In this document: piece by piece, positions 43,336-54,449 of the stretch
Numbering within the stretch: position 1 is the first letter of the stretch
How the letters are laid out: each line of letters opens with the position of its first letter
DNA from: Ilyonectria destructans
Lineage: Eukaryota; Ascomycota; Sordariomycetes; Hypocreales; Nectriaceae
DNA length: 64,000 nt
Assembly (NCBI GenBank): GCA_020740775.1
Contig: JAHEWK010000034.1
Location: 62,001 to 126,000 of the forward strand
Reading direction: 5' to 3'
Made by a program: the position numbers and the translations under genes
The notes under the pieces: model-generated
Told to the model about the DNA's origin: nothing
Seen by the model: the letters and a program-made list of their open reading frames with translations, nothing else
Database searches by the model: none

Positions 43336-44595
43336 AGCGCTCCTAATAGTCCAGACCAAAAACTGGACTATTAGTCCAAACTGCAGTCCAGACCAATAGT
43401 CCGTGGACTATTGGTCCAGTCTGCGTCTCTCGGATTGGACTGACGGTCCAGTCCGCGTCTCTTGGACTAGACTGACGGTCCAGTCTACGTCTCTCGAACT
43501 GGACTGATGGTTCAGTCTGACTTCTACCAGACCGACCAGTAGTCCAGTCCGAGGATCGCAGACTAACAGTCTGACTAATAGTCTGTCCAAGATTCGGGGT
43601 GACTCAGGTAGCGTCTTTCCAAATCTGTGGCCTGCTGCAGAGTGCCAATTCAACAACTACGCGATCCAACGCGTCCAACGCGTGACACGCGTTTGGTAAA
43701 AATTTCGATGCACTGCTAAGATATGTTAGCCGGTACAGCCCAGCACTGCGTTAATCTATGGCAAACCAAGTATCATGCAACTGAAACCATCGGCCTAACA
43801 AGATCCCAGAATTACATATTTCGACCTGTTCAACAGCAACCTACTTTATGGCTTTGAATGGGCTACCTGGCCGATTTCCACGAAGAATATCTGCAACGTG
43901 AGAGATGATGAAGTGCATGTTATCTGAGCGGCGAAAACCCGCCCGGTGGCGTTAAGAGATACCAGCCCCGCCATTATAGGTAGGTGGCATGCACAGTATC
44001 CCCTATCCAGCGCGTGTAGGGTAGGTTCGCTCGCAGTAACACGTACCTCAGCAAGCCCATTGAGATGCTAGTAAACACGCTGGTCTCTGCGTAAAAATCA
44101 TATTTCATACTAGTTACGATATAGTCACCTAATCTACCGTGCTGAGAGCTTCCGTCTGGTATCAATTCCATCATGATCAGAGATATATTCCCGAATCGTC
44201 GAAAGACCGTCGAAAGACCGATATCAGTGACGTCGCGCAGTGAGCCTACGGTTACCGTCAATGCGAGAGAACGACCCAAAGCCCGGATTAAGCCAAGTCC
44301 AGCGTGATGCCTTCAACATTGGAGGCAGGCAGGGAGAAGGGCCACAAGTCACGTGTCTGGACTATTAGTCTAGACCGCAGTTTGCACTGCAGTCTGGTCT
44401 GACGGTGACGGACGGACCGATAGTTCAGTCTGCACATCTCGGTTAGACTGCCAGTCCAGTCTGCACATCTCAGTCAGACTGCTAGTCCAGTCCGACCAAA
44501 GTCAGAGGGACTGCTAGTTTAGTCTAGCCTAGTCAAACGGACTAAATGGCCAGTCTGAGGCGTCCAGACGGACTGATTGCACTATTAGGAGCGCT
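43336..44595. mobile_element. Non-autonomous MULE-type element with AGTCCAGTC arrays
   Basis: 1,260 bp, bounded by 15-bp inverted repeats AGCGCTCCTAATAGT and a perfect 10-bp flanking duplication GATACACATC (43326-43335 and 44596-44605), in the size range of Mutator-like elements. Both ends (about 43336-43615 and 44350-44595) are filled with degenerate repeats of AGTCCAGTCTG and its complement, often followed by CGTCTCT or CACATCT. The 700-bp centre encodes nothing recognised. Confidence 0.88.
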
Positions 44596-44605
44596 GATAC
44601 ACATC

Positions 44606-45224
44606 AAGACCCGCAATCCTACCAAGAATTCTCTATCGTATGAACCCAATGATTTCATCTGGGCTAAGACAAGGACTCTAGATGTAAACAATCAAGATTC
44701 CACGGGCCAACCCTTGTCCAATAAGAAGGATGACTTTAGCGCTGGCCTTGCCAACATCGCTGGTCCTAATTACATTACACACCCATTCGCAAAGAACCGT
44801 TGCCAGGATCACGCATGACCCATTCATTTGATATAAAATCGCGCAATCTCGATACCGACAGAGTGGTTACGCTATTTACGGTGGCGAATGGGAGGACACC
44901 CCTTGATGACGACGGCGACATAACCAACATCGAAAAAAGTACCTACTAGAGGGATTGCATAGCTGCGCCTCTAAACGCCGGCCACACAGCGTCGCATGGG
45001 CCTGAATCAACATGCAAATTTTAGATAAGTTTGATGGCCTGTGTCCACGAAGCCCAATTTAAGCGAAGCTGGTTGCCTCGGTATAAATGCGCGAGAGGGA
45101 AGGTCAGTCAGCAAAGACGAGCTTGCTTATGACCAAAAGTTATCCATAATCGTCCGCTCTACAGTATCCTCCAACAATCGCTTTTCAGGTCCGATTCATT
45201 CTTCTTTCCGGACCATTGCTTATC
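44606..45224. other. Intergenic
   Basis: Nothing supported in this stretch apart from the presumed promoter of the next gene. Confidence 0.4.
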
Positions 45225-45605
45225 ATGTGTTTTTTTGACCAAACTCGGTGGGTTTGTGGATATTTCAAATGGGGAAGATTCCGCAAACAGTGCCCCCAAG
45301 AATACCGTATGGGCGAAACGTGTGGGTTGAAGCTGGTTTATGAAACCTACTCCAACGCTGTGGTTTGCAAAATATGTCAAGAGATAGGGAGAAAAGCACG
45401 GAAGGTTGACAGGGGCAATGCCAATATCATGAGATGGAAGCAAGAGGGGTGTCGTGAGGCAACCATTGAAGCAACAAGAGCAGAGATAGAAGATCTTCAT
45501 GCCAAAATCCGGCGTCTTCAAAGGGAACATATGAACTACTGTTCTAAGCTTGGGGGGAGTCGACAACGAATTATCAGAGAGCCGCGTCGTATTCAGCGTA
45601 AGTAA
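45225..45605 (+). CDS. Small conserved Cys-rich fungal protein, function unknown
   Basis: 126 residues starting MCFFDQTRWVCGYFKWGRF. The pattern of Cys residues (CGYFKWGRFRKQC, GETCGLKL, VCKICQEIG) followed by a basic helical half (EATIEATRAEIEDLHAKIRRLQREH) is a widely repeated arrangement in filamentous fungi, usually annotated as hypothetical. The cysteines may bind zinc and the C-terminal half is a predicted coiled coil. No intron is needed. Function is unknown. Confidence 0.68.
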   Translation: MCFFDQTRWVCGYFKWGRFRKQCPQEYRMGETCGLKLVYETYSNAVVCKICQEIGRKARKVDRGNANIMRWKQEGCREATIEATRAEIEDLHAKIRRLQREHMNYCSKLGGSRQRIIREPRRIQRK

Positions 45606-46288
45606 AAGCTATTTTGCGACACCCTCATTTATTTACAAGCTTATAGCAACCTTAGCTGACAAAATGTCGGATCTCTTCACAACTGGTCATATAAAATCGG
45701 CTGGTCAGAGCTCTACTGTAAGCCGCCAGCCAGAGAACCGTCTCTGCACCTTTACCAACCCCTCAGCTAAGGCATCACTTGATACATAGGGTTACGGCCT
45801 CAAGCCACTCATTGGATTGAAATAAATGAAGAGCTCCTATGATTTCCGATTTCCATCTAAGAGTTAGATATCCGAGTTGCATTTTTGTCTGCAAAGCTTT
45901 ACGCTACAGTGAGTATAGTTTGAAATGTCTTTACTGATATTACTATGCAAAAAGTGTGCCATTGTTCTCAATTTAATGGCGAAGAAAGGTGGCTCCCGGT
46001 CGGTGGATGCCTGATGATGACCAGCTTGGGTCGCCGTGTGGGAAGAAGCTAAGTGAGGGGGATGCGTTGGAGGAGCGCCCAAGATATGCGATCTTCGGCT
46101 CGAACCCTATAAGTGAACGGGATAGGAATGACGTCTTCACTACTCGGGACCAGGCCGGCTCTAACGCGAAGCTTACTCAGGCGGTATGCGAGTTTGAGAG
46201 AGGCTTGATTGGCGTGACTCCCACGGGTAGACTTTTCGCAATCAGCCAGGTATGAAGGATCTATGGCCATCTTCTCGAGTTTGGGATT

Positions 46289-48436
46289 CTAAAACGGATA
46301 TTGTTTAGCGGCGTCAAATGGAATTTTGATGAGATTGTAGAACTGGCTGTACAGGAGGCCTTCCAGAACCTCTCGGCTCTGGTGCGTGGGCGTGATGGAC
46401 ATGTCAACCGCGTCGCGCATCGTGACCCATGGGTACTCGGCTTGGCGGAGGGGGGCGATGTCAGACTTGACTGGCTCGGGCCGGTTTTGCTCAACAAAGC
46501 TCGTGGCGTTATAATGACGACTCCACGCCTGTCGCTGCCGCCAGAGACGCTTCAGGCAACATCGACGCCAAAGGAGCACATTGGCCTCGGCGACAGACCC
46601 AATTCGAGGAGTATATTGACGGCCAATGTCGACGTATGTACTACTGGGTTCGAGGAATCTCTCGTCAACGGCGGCGTTCCATTGGTTTCGCCAGTCGCTA
46701 ATAGTCTGAGTGATGTCGGGATGCATGTAGGCAAGCTTCAAGTTCTTGGCCCCCATATAGAGTCTTATGCCAGCGAACTGGGGAAACGGCGCTACGCGTG
46801 ATTGGACCCCTTGCCATATGGCCTTAAGGTGTCTGTGTTGGAGGACATAGGAGAGCGCGTTGCTCCTGCTGCCTTGCCCAAGTACGTCAGCATTCGCATT
46901 CCCCTCGTCGAGGTGCTCAGTCGAGATGCTCTCCTGCTGGGCGCGCGAGGTGGATTGGGCGATTTGGCGGCGTTTTGGTATGTATTGAAGGATGTTCGGG
47001 TCTTGGACTGCTGCGGTGATTGCTGGGAGGAGGATCCGGTCATACCAAAGTGCGTACTGTTCCTTGGGGAGTGAGGTCTGGATGTACGGGTCGTCATGTG
47101 TATAGTGAGAGCATAAGGCTGGGAAGAATACCCAGATGAATGTATCGACCAAACCTAGAATTCGCCCAAAGCAATAGTTGGGGACATGATGTAGGGGTCG
47201 TAGTTGCTGCTGAGTTCTCTGGGAATGAGAGTTGTTTTGGTAAAAAGTGTTGCTCGGAATGTCGATGCTGAGATGTACATCATCGGTGTGGTTGAAGATG
47301 ACATACGGTTGCGGGTACCATTGGATACCTAACTTGGCGACAGCTAGGGAAGAGGGAAAACTACAAATGCCATCGATGTCGTAGGTCTTCTGAATGAAGT
47401 CATCTGTAAAGGGCTGGGCTAGGCGATGTCTGGTTGGGAGGCAGAGACTAGGTGGTGCGCCGTCACTTGAAGATCCTTCAAGAGCGATTTGGCAAGCTAC
47501 TCGGAAATCACGGTAGTGCGGGTGCGTGGGCTGTTCCGTATCGGAAGGAGGGTCGCGGCCGTGGAGATTCTCGGTTTGAGAGGCATAACCGAGAAGATCG
47601 GAAGAAGGATCAGTAACATATGGGAGCGGATGATGATCGTGGTCGTCATTGATCAATCCATTCAGCCGAACGATAACATCTTCCAGAGAGTTGCAGGAAT
47701 GGTGGCGACCGGTGTTGACCAAGTTATCATGATCTGCTTCATGTTCTTCGCTTGAGCAGCTCGGATGCGTTGTCCATTCCTGGGCAAGATACTTTTCGAT
47801 CGTCGTCGTCGTTGTCGTCGTCGTCGCAATCATCAGCTATAGTTTGGAATCAGCTAAGCAAGCCCAAACTGCGATTCAGGATACCGCTTCGAGGGAATCG
47901 GGATAGATACCTTGGACTGATGATACTGAGATGTGAAGGCTTTTCTCAACTGATTGCAGGAGGTCCTGTATCTCCTGGCCATACTGGCTTCGTTCTTCTC
48001 CAGCCGGGCAATAATGGGATGGTGTATCATGTAGCTCATTATCCCCCACAGGTGGTGGGCTGCACGGTGCTCCGGCCGGGCCCGCTTTGGCCTCGTTCGG
48101 TTCGTCGTCGTCGTAGTTGCGGTTGTAGGTGGGCTCGGCCGCTGGTGGATCCTCGAACGGCGTGGGGATCTGGAGATGAGGCTCTAGGTGGAGGCCAATG
48201 ACCGGATCCGTAGTCGACGGTATAGCGGGCGGATGAGGTGGATAATGGTAATGATGTATAAATTCTGCTTGTTGCGACTCGGTCGGCGCGCCATGGGGGT
48301 GGATGGCTTGCTGGTGTTGTCGTTGGTAGTATCGTTGTGATCGTGCACGCTGTAGAGCACGTTCCCGGGCTACTCGCTCCTCTTCAGACGCTGCTTTTCT
48401 GGGTCGACCACGACGTCTCGGGACTGATTGAGACAT
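46289..48436 (-). CDS. AT-hook protein of unknown function, possibly cut short by a nonsense codon
   Basis: Two exons (48436-47885 and 47836-46289, intron 48 bp) give 699 residues. The N-terminus has an AT-hook-like RRRGRPRKAASEEERVARER with a basic helix, then a Pro/His-rich region. Exon 2 starts with a Thr run from an ACG repeat. The later part (QGVQSRVAPFPQFAGIRLYM; YVDIGRQYTPR; VLLWRRCCLKRLWR) looks folded and belongs to a fungal family I cannot name. After TAG at 46289-46291 the same frame continues (NPKLEKMAIDPSYLADCEKS...) to 46049 with similar composition, and the TAG is one CpA-to-TpA step from CAG. The present end may therefore be premature. A DNA-binding or element-borne role is only inference. 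Confidence 0.62.
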
Positions 48437-49056
48437 TGTCTCGCTTGATCTCTACCATGATCGCACCAAAAAAGGGGTTCATAATAATAAGAGACGCGGA
48501 ATGCGTACCCCAGCCAGACTTACAGATTACATAACAGAAGGAAAAAGCAAAAAACCACGGCTTCCTTTCAGGATGCCTGCATTCAATAGCATTCTCGTTC
48601 AAAGTCGTTGAGTATAGACTTTCTTTCCTCTTTCCTTCGAGTTTCCTTTCATGGAAAGGGTAGTCTTGGAAACGTATTGCGCTGACCCGATCATGATGTC
48701 CGGAAGCTTGTACTCACTGTGGCAGCGAATGTGAGCCGAGCAATCAACCATCGTCGTATTGTGATAAGTTCTAACCCCAAGCATCAACCTAGCCGCCCAT
48801 CAGAAAACACCTTCACCATAGGTTCTACGAAAAATGCTACTCCTAGGAGCTTCACAGCTTAACGGAGACACTCCCCGCGCAAGATAACCCTAGGAGTCTA
48901 TTCTTCCGTCATTTGACTTCGGACCCGATGGTAATGTTTTGACCAGCTGTAGGGTAGTAGCGACGTCGTCCTCTTTCGGCCAAGACACTCTTTTATTTCT
49001 GTGGCGCAGGCTTCGACCCGTCGGAAAAAGCTGCTTAGCTAAATTGCTCTGTCTCT
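48437..49056. other. Intergenic, presumed promoter of the AT-hook gene
   Basis: No gene seen. Confidence 0.4.
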
Positions 49057-49209
49057 GCGCTATACCTAATTGAATTAATCGTGAGCCAAAACTTTTAAAG
49101 TGGAACCGCGCTATACCCAATTGAATTAATCGTGAGCCAAGACTTTTCTGTGGGTCTTACGCTATACCCTTTTGAATTAAATGTGAGCCAAGACTTTTCT
49201 TATGTCAGC
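49057..49209. repeat. 51-bp tandem repeat, three copies
   Basis: Units start at 49057, 49108 and 49159, each beginning GCGCTATACC or ACGCTATACC and containing TTGAATTAAT, GTGAGCCAA and ACTTTT. Copies diverge by about 10-25%. The array abuts the MULE derivative but lies outside its target duplication. Confidence 0.88.
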
Positions 49210-49223
49210 GACCAACTTATCAA

Positions 49224-49850
49224 GGGAAGCCATACCTGCACCGCCCCGTACATACACCGCCCCGTACATGAGTCAGCAACAGCCCCTATAAATCCCTCCC
49301 CTAAGTGCCCTAAGAGCCCTATAACAGCTGCACCTACAATGGACCTCCCACCTCAACAGCTTTACGATTCACTTGAAGATCTTAAGTTAGATCTTGCAAT
49401 TTACGCAGCAATTGGTGGCTATACCTTTATTATTCGACGCTCACGTTTATTTTCGCAAGGCTCTGAGCGGCCTTCTGTTACATTCGCTTGCAATCGCTGG
49501 CGTCAAGGCTGTCAATTTTCAATCCTAGCCAAAGAAGACTCTTACGAGCTGTGGCATCTTAAACATCGCACTGAAGCCCGATTTTCTCGCCACAACCACG
49601 GGCCTCGAGAGTCCCAGCAGCCCCAGCAGCCCCGAGAGCCCCAGCAGCTACAAGAGCCCGAGCCGCAGGAGCCCGAGCTGTCAATTGAGCCGCTAGAGAA
49701 GAAATTGCCTACCTGTAGCAAATGTCATAAGGAAGGCCACAGAAGGGGTGCAAACTGCTGTATTTTACGTGGTCAAGATAGCCCGTAAAAATTACTGTTA
49801 TAGGGCTCTTAGGGCACTTAGGGTACGGGGCGGTGCAGGTATGGCTTCCC
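49224..49850 (+). mobile_element. MULE deletion derivative (627 bp)
   Basis: Terminal inverted repeats start GGGAAGCCATACCTGCACCG, 28 bp contiguous at the left, with a further inner segment (CTAAGTGCCCTAAGAGCCCT) also inverted. The 9-bp target duplication ACTTATCAA is perfect (49215-49223 and 49851-49859), the size typical of Mutator-like elements. One short frame inside keeps the two ends of a transposase. Confidence 0.93.
49339..49788 (+). CDS. Mini-protein of the MULE derivative: DNA-binding N-terminus plus zinc knuckle
   Basis: 149 residues from MDLPPQQLYDSLEDLKLDLA. Residues about 10-90 resemble the FAR1/WRKY-GCM1-type zinc-binding domain that opens MULE transposases (GYTFIIRRSR, VTFACNRWRQGCQFSILAKE, HRTEARFSRHNHGP). 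A Pro/Gln/Glu-rich linker leads to a C-terminal knuckle CSKCHKEGHRRGANC. The catalytic DDE core and SWIM finger are deleted in frame. If expressed, the product could occupy element ends without cutting them. Protein function is inference; the truncated architecture is seen. Confidence 0.7.
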   Translation: MDLPPQQLYDSLEDLKLDLAIYAAIGGYTFIIRRSRLFSQGSERPSVTFACNRWRQGCQFSILAKEDSYELWHLKHRTEARFSRHNHGPRESQQPQQPREPQQLQEPEPQEPELSIEPLEKKLPTCSKCHKEGHRRGANCCILRGQDSP

Positions 49851-49859
49851 ACTTATCAA

Positions 49860-50574
49860 ACTTCAATCCATTAAATATTCCAAACCACGACAACTTATTC
49901 CACAGGGCCAGGCCGTGATAGATTCTGATCACAACGGTTCACTAAAAGATACTGCAAAAATGGGCTGAAAATACTGTAAATTGAGCTGAAGACCGATCAT
50001 GACTGAGGATATTGCTCGACAATGGTCCTCTGTGATGATGTTGTTGATGCTTCCTTGATGCTTGTGTTTTTCTTTTTTTTCTCTGGCTACTAACTCCAAA
50101 ACCTTCCTCTTTTTTATGATCCCAATGGGTCAGGCCACTGGTCCCAATGCGGCACGGCCTTTCCTGTTGAAGGAAGCCGCAGCAGTCTTGGCCCTAGTCG
50201 CGGCAAGGATCTGATCAAATGACCAATATCCCCAAAGACAGCAAACCCCCGACTCAGCAGTATAAGGTAGAGAATCCTCTGCCCCGTCAAATTGACTGCC
50301 CAGCCCCTTTTCTTCGAGTCATATCCTGCCGTTCCACACGTTCCGTTATGGCTGCTTGGTGGCTTACAAGGGTGTTCTTGCAGACGCGTCCAGCGATAAA
50401 ACCGTCGTGTATGAACTGCCCTACGCAACCTACCCGGGACACCTTCAATGTATGTGGCGATCGACGATCAAATCGATCGAGCGGTGGCGATCGATTTCTA
50501 ACCCTGCTCTATAATCTCGAAGAGTGCTAGTAGTAGTAAAGTCGGGTCTTGACACTCAGTAGGGTATCCGAGTT
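49860..50574. other. Intergenic
   Basis: No gene supported. A run of GATCGATC-type motifs occurs at 50458-50500. Confidence 0.4.
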
Positions 50575-50582
50575 ATTCCTAA

Positions 50583-51206
50583 GAGTCGTGCTATTCACAC
50601 AGCCCGTTTTTGCTACTCACACAGCCCGTCACGTGAAACTCGGTAATTTCCACCTTCTTTCCTCATCTTCCCTTTACATAACCCAAAATTCTATGATAGC
50701 TAGAGGTGACCAAGAATTACACAAAACGTCCCTCAGCCTAGGTTCCAGGACCTGACCACGATCTCATCTCGCAGGGACGATTGAGTGACCGGGATGAGGT
50801 TATCGTCACACGGCGTTGGTGTTGCTGAGAGCCTCGAGCTAGCCCGGGCTCCCCTTCCGCGTCTGCCTCGTGTTCCCCTTCCCCTTGTATTTGTAGCTGT
50901 TCGTGATCGACTTGATGACGGCGTTGAAGCCTGTGATGTGAGTAAATCCTCCTCGATCTCGGCTTGAGTCTGGTCTCGACGGATACTCGGATTCAGCTGC
51001 TGTGTGTTGCGATGACTTTGGCTCTGCCTCACAGCGGTTGAAGCTATTGATGAACGCGTTGACGATGATAATCTCGTGGTTTCCCTCATTTCCTTAGTCA
51101 TCGCAGCCGGGCCGACTCCTCCATCTGATAAATTTTAAGGACATGTGACCTTTCACGTAACGAGCTGTGTGAGTAGGAGAAATGGGCTGTGTGAATAGCA
51201 CGACTC
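50583..51206. mobile_element. hAT-like element, internally deleted (624 bp)
   Basis: Inverted ends start GAGTCGTGCTATTCACACAG and match with a few changes over about 55 bp. Each end has TCACACAGC twice. An 8-bp target duplication ATTCCTAA is perfect (50575-50582 and 51207-51214), pointing to the hAT superfamily. A minus-strand frame 50733-51101 encodes a Ser/Thr-rich, Arg-Gly-rich polypeptide that may be an N-terminal transposase leftover. Confidence 0.85.
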
Positions 51207-51328
51207 ATTCCTAAATTCTTTACAGCTGATGAGGAGCGCAGCTAATCTGCCAGCCCCAGTGCTACCAGAAGAGCATGAAGGAAAACTAAGAGATAAACGC
51301 CTAAGGAACCCTTGTGCAAGCTTGTGCC

Positions 51329-52518
51329 TCATACTTCGTTAGGCTTTGGCTTCCTTCCCCAGACGACGAAAACAGGCATGTACGCATGAATACGCGGGTT
51401 GATGAGATCTCGTCGAACATCAATCAGAGATACCTGTGCATAAACTCGTAAGCAGACTGCTTCACAGTTTAAGATAACAGCATGGCGAATCTAGCGATGC
51501 CACAAGCTATACTTACCTCAATTTGAGCGCTCGTTCGCTCAAAAGCCTTATTCAAGAGCTGATAAGAGAAGCCAGACAAACCGTCCAGCATATTTCTCAC
51601 CCACATCCACCCCACCTCCTTAAGTCGGGGGTCCTTGGCCCACCCATTGATGGGCATTTTGAGGATGCGCTGGTGTACATCGACGAAGCCGACCCGCTCG
51701 TAAATCTCCTTTAGGTTCGCTCCCAAAATGGCTGGACGCTGCAGCTTATCTGATGCCATGATCAAATCATTGGACCATGCCACAACCGGGCCTTCAGGGT
51801 CGAGGGTCTTGTCGTCGCAGAGAGGAGTACAATCCATCTCTTGCGACTCGAACCAGCCGCCAAACTCAAGCGCGGCGAAGGCTTGCTCGGCGATCTGCGT
51901 TTCAAACGCGGACCAGCAGCCGGCAGTAGCGCGCGTATGAATATAGTCGAATTTTTGCGAGAATGTCCAGTCATCGGTCCTGAATGCGATAAGGCAAGGA
52001 ACTTCTCTCAAATATGCCAAAGGATACTTGGAAAGACACTTACGAATCCTCGACATAAAATTGAACGTTAGGAGGAACCTCTGCCGGTTGGATCGGGGAT
52101 AGGTCTGTGCCAATAACCGTGGACTCGGGGAACAGATCACCCATTTGGATGGCCCAGTCACCCACACCTGTGGCAATGTCGAGAATGTTGCGTGGAGGGT
52201 TCTTAGCAGAGAGCGAAGCCATATAAAGCCTGTCATTCATGAGTCTTTTGTAGCACTCCCCCATAAACTCTAGGCGCTCCTGCTCCGGGATGTCGTTGGG
52301 AAATGCGTATGCTGCATGTCGGCGGTCAGTTGAAGCTCGGTGAGGCAGCCATAGATTTTGAATTTCTTACAGCCCGCACGATAGGCGTGATAGGTGCGGC
52401 CAAACTCTTCAGGGAAAGTCTGCACACTGTCTGATAGGGAGGCTGAATCGTTCCTGTCGCCGCACCAGTTAACACTCGACGCCGCTGATGATGCCTCTCC
52501 CACGGAAGACGCTGACAT
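51329..52518 (-). CDS. Class I SAM-dependent methyltransferase (LaeA/UbiE-like)
   Basis: Four exons (52518-52371, 52311-52044, 51979-51517, 51433-51329) join in phase to 327 residues. The AdoMet motif I is ILDIATGVGDWAIQMGD near residue 95-110, followed by the acidic TVIGTDLSPIQP loop. FDYIHTRATAGCW and AFAALEFGGWFESQEMD fit motifs II-III of the fungal secondary-metabolism methyltransferases. The C-terminal exon encodes DVRRDLINPRIHAY and VFVVWGRKP, a common ending of that group. It probably methylates a small molecule, but LaeA-type members act as regulators. It lies next to a terpene synthase-like gene and a P450, supporting a biosynthetic role. No damage is visible. Confidence 0.87.
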
Positions 52519-54449
52519 GGTCGCAGGCTGAATCAAAAGGCGCCAAGCCGTCAAGTCAGCACGCTGCTCGTTATCAAATTCCAACACGGATAGGGTCCGC
52601 CTACATCCGGTTCCAAGAGGAAGCTGCCTGTTCCTCCCGACTTGGTCGTCGAGGAGCAGTCGAAAGTAAATTCGAAAATTCGGCCATTCTGCCCATTCTC
52701 GCCGTTGGCATCGCGGCTCTGCTCGTCGTGCTGTTGCTGGCTATCCATGTCCGCCACCGACTACAAGTCTCGGCACGATGTTGGTCGTGTGCGCGTTGTT
52801 GTCTTGGTAGATGCAAAAAGAAATCGTGATGCGGCTCAGGCCCCTTGAATGTGCGGTGGTGGTAGTTAGCGCTGGAATAAGCGGCTGAAAGGAAATTAAT
52901 TCATCCTGCTCCGATATTAGCGTCAATGTCCGAATACAGCCATGTCGATGTAATGAATCCGCGGAGAAGAACGGATTAACCCTTGTTCGGGTCGGCTTTT
53001 GCGGAAAAGGCGTCAGCGTTATAGAGACTAAAGCGGAGGGTCGGTGAAGGGCAGAGAATTGACGGCAAAGCCCTAATATGGGTGGCAACAATGGGTACTT
53101 CAAACCCGGCAAATAGGTACAGTAATGGTACAGTCCTCGTCGTGCACATGCCTGTAACATCATTTTTCCCAGACAGTCAGGAATCCCCGGGTCCCGCGGG
53201 TTTGGTAAGGTCCTGTCGTACTCAATCCGCGTCCCCGGCACTTCGACGAACACGTCACGCAAAGGTGAGAGCGGGGAACCACTAGCCTTCGATTGGCAGA
53301 GACTCGGCGGGGCCTGGACCATCTTTAGACCATTCGAGAGGCATGGGAGGGAGGGTCCGTGTGTCATCAAGCCCATGTCCGCTGGCATTGGTGATGACTG
53401 CACGGAGGAAGACCCCAAAAGTTTTGTCCTAGGGCTATGAGCGCCACCTCCCTTATCCTCGTCGATACCTCGTATACATCGCCGTTTAGTCTCTTAGTTG
53501 GCTGCCTTTTGAAGCTATAGGGGATTATGATAGCTATAAGGAATCTCTAGGAGATTGAGGCGTGCTATATCGTAGCTATTGTGGAAGGGAAATAGGTGCT
53601 TCAAAAGTAATGAAAGCGGCTGGTAAGTACCGATGTATCGTAGCTGAAAATAGCCTCTCTTATTGGCTAGTAATTTTATGTGGCTGATCTGCCTGGGCAA
53701 CACTTTTGAGGCCTTCCTCCGTACTCCGCAGTGGGTGTGATCGTTGGTGGGTGCGGGCACCGCACCCAATCAACGGGCCTTGAAGAACAGCCGGAACCAG
53801 TATGCCGGGATCGAGAAAACAATCCCGTGGAATCGGTCATCATCTTTACTGTTTATACAGTATTTGCTCCGTACCTCGGGAGCTAAATTAGCATCGACCT
53901 TTACAAGTGCGGGAGAAGAGCAGACTATATGAGCGATATCGACTACCCCGCTTAGGGGTTATCTGATATGACTTGTTACAATTCTTGTTCTCATATCCTT
54001 GTTGTCTTCAAGATCATCATTCCTTAGCGAGTCACATTTACCCGTCATCAGCGGACCGGTCCTATCGCGCATATTCTGAATGACCCTAATACACAATCTA
54101 GACATGCAAGACAGCGTGGCCTGCCACACCTCTTGCGGCGCACTTCCACATTCGGTTCAACACGCGTGGGATCGCGGTTTTGCCTGCTTTTAGGTTTCAC
54201 GAGACAGGTTTAGGGTCGTTATCAGGATATCAACAGACAAATCAATGGCAGTATTTATCGCATGCGAGGTCAGCGATACTATCTCAAGAGAGGGGGGCCA
54301 TACGAGGAACAGGAAGAGGGTCCCGCTGGTCAACCTGTTCAAGTCAGATAAAGGAACTCTTGTGAGTGCCCACCCTCCAAAATGCTTTCTTGGAGTTAAT
54401 TCTTCATTCTTCATCTTGAGAACTATTCCAAACCGTTTTGTCAACCGCC
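52519..54449. other. Divergent intergenic region of the terpenoid locus
   Basis: About 1.9 kb between methyltransferase and terpene synthase starts. Open frames here are short and overlapping. No family was recognised, so it probably holds promoters for both genes. Confidence 0.45.

Noticed and set aside
52741..53418. 225-codon minus-strand frame between methyltransferase and terpene synthase-like gene
   Set aside because: Low-quality composition, no domain, overlaps the probable promoter; not supported as a gene.
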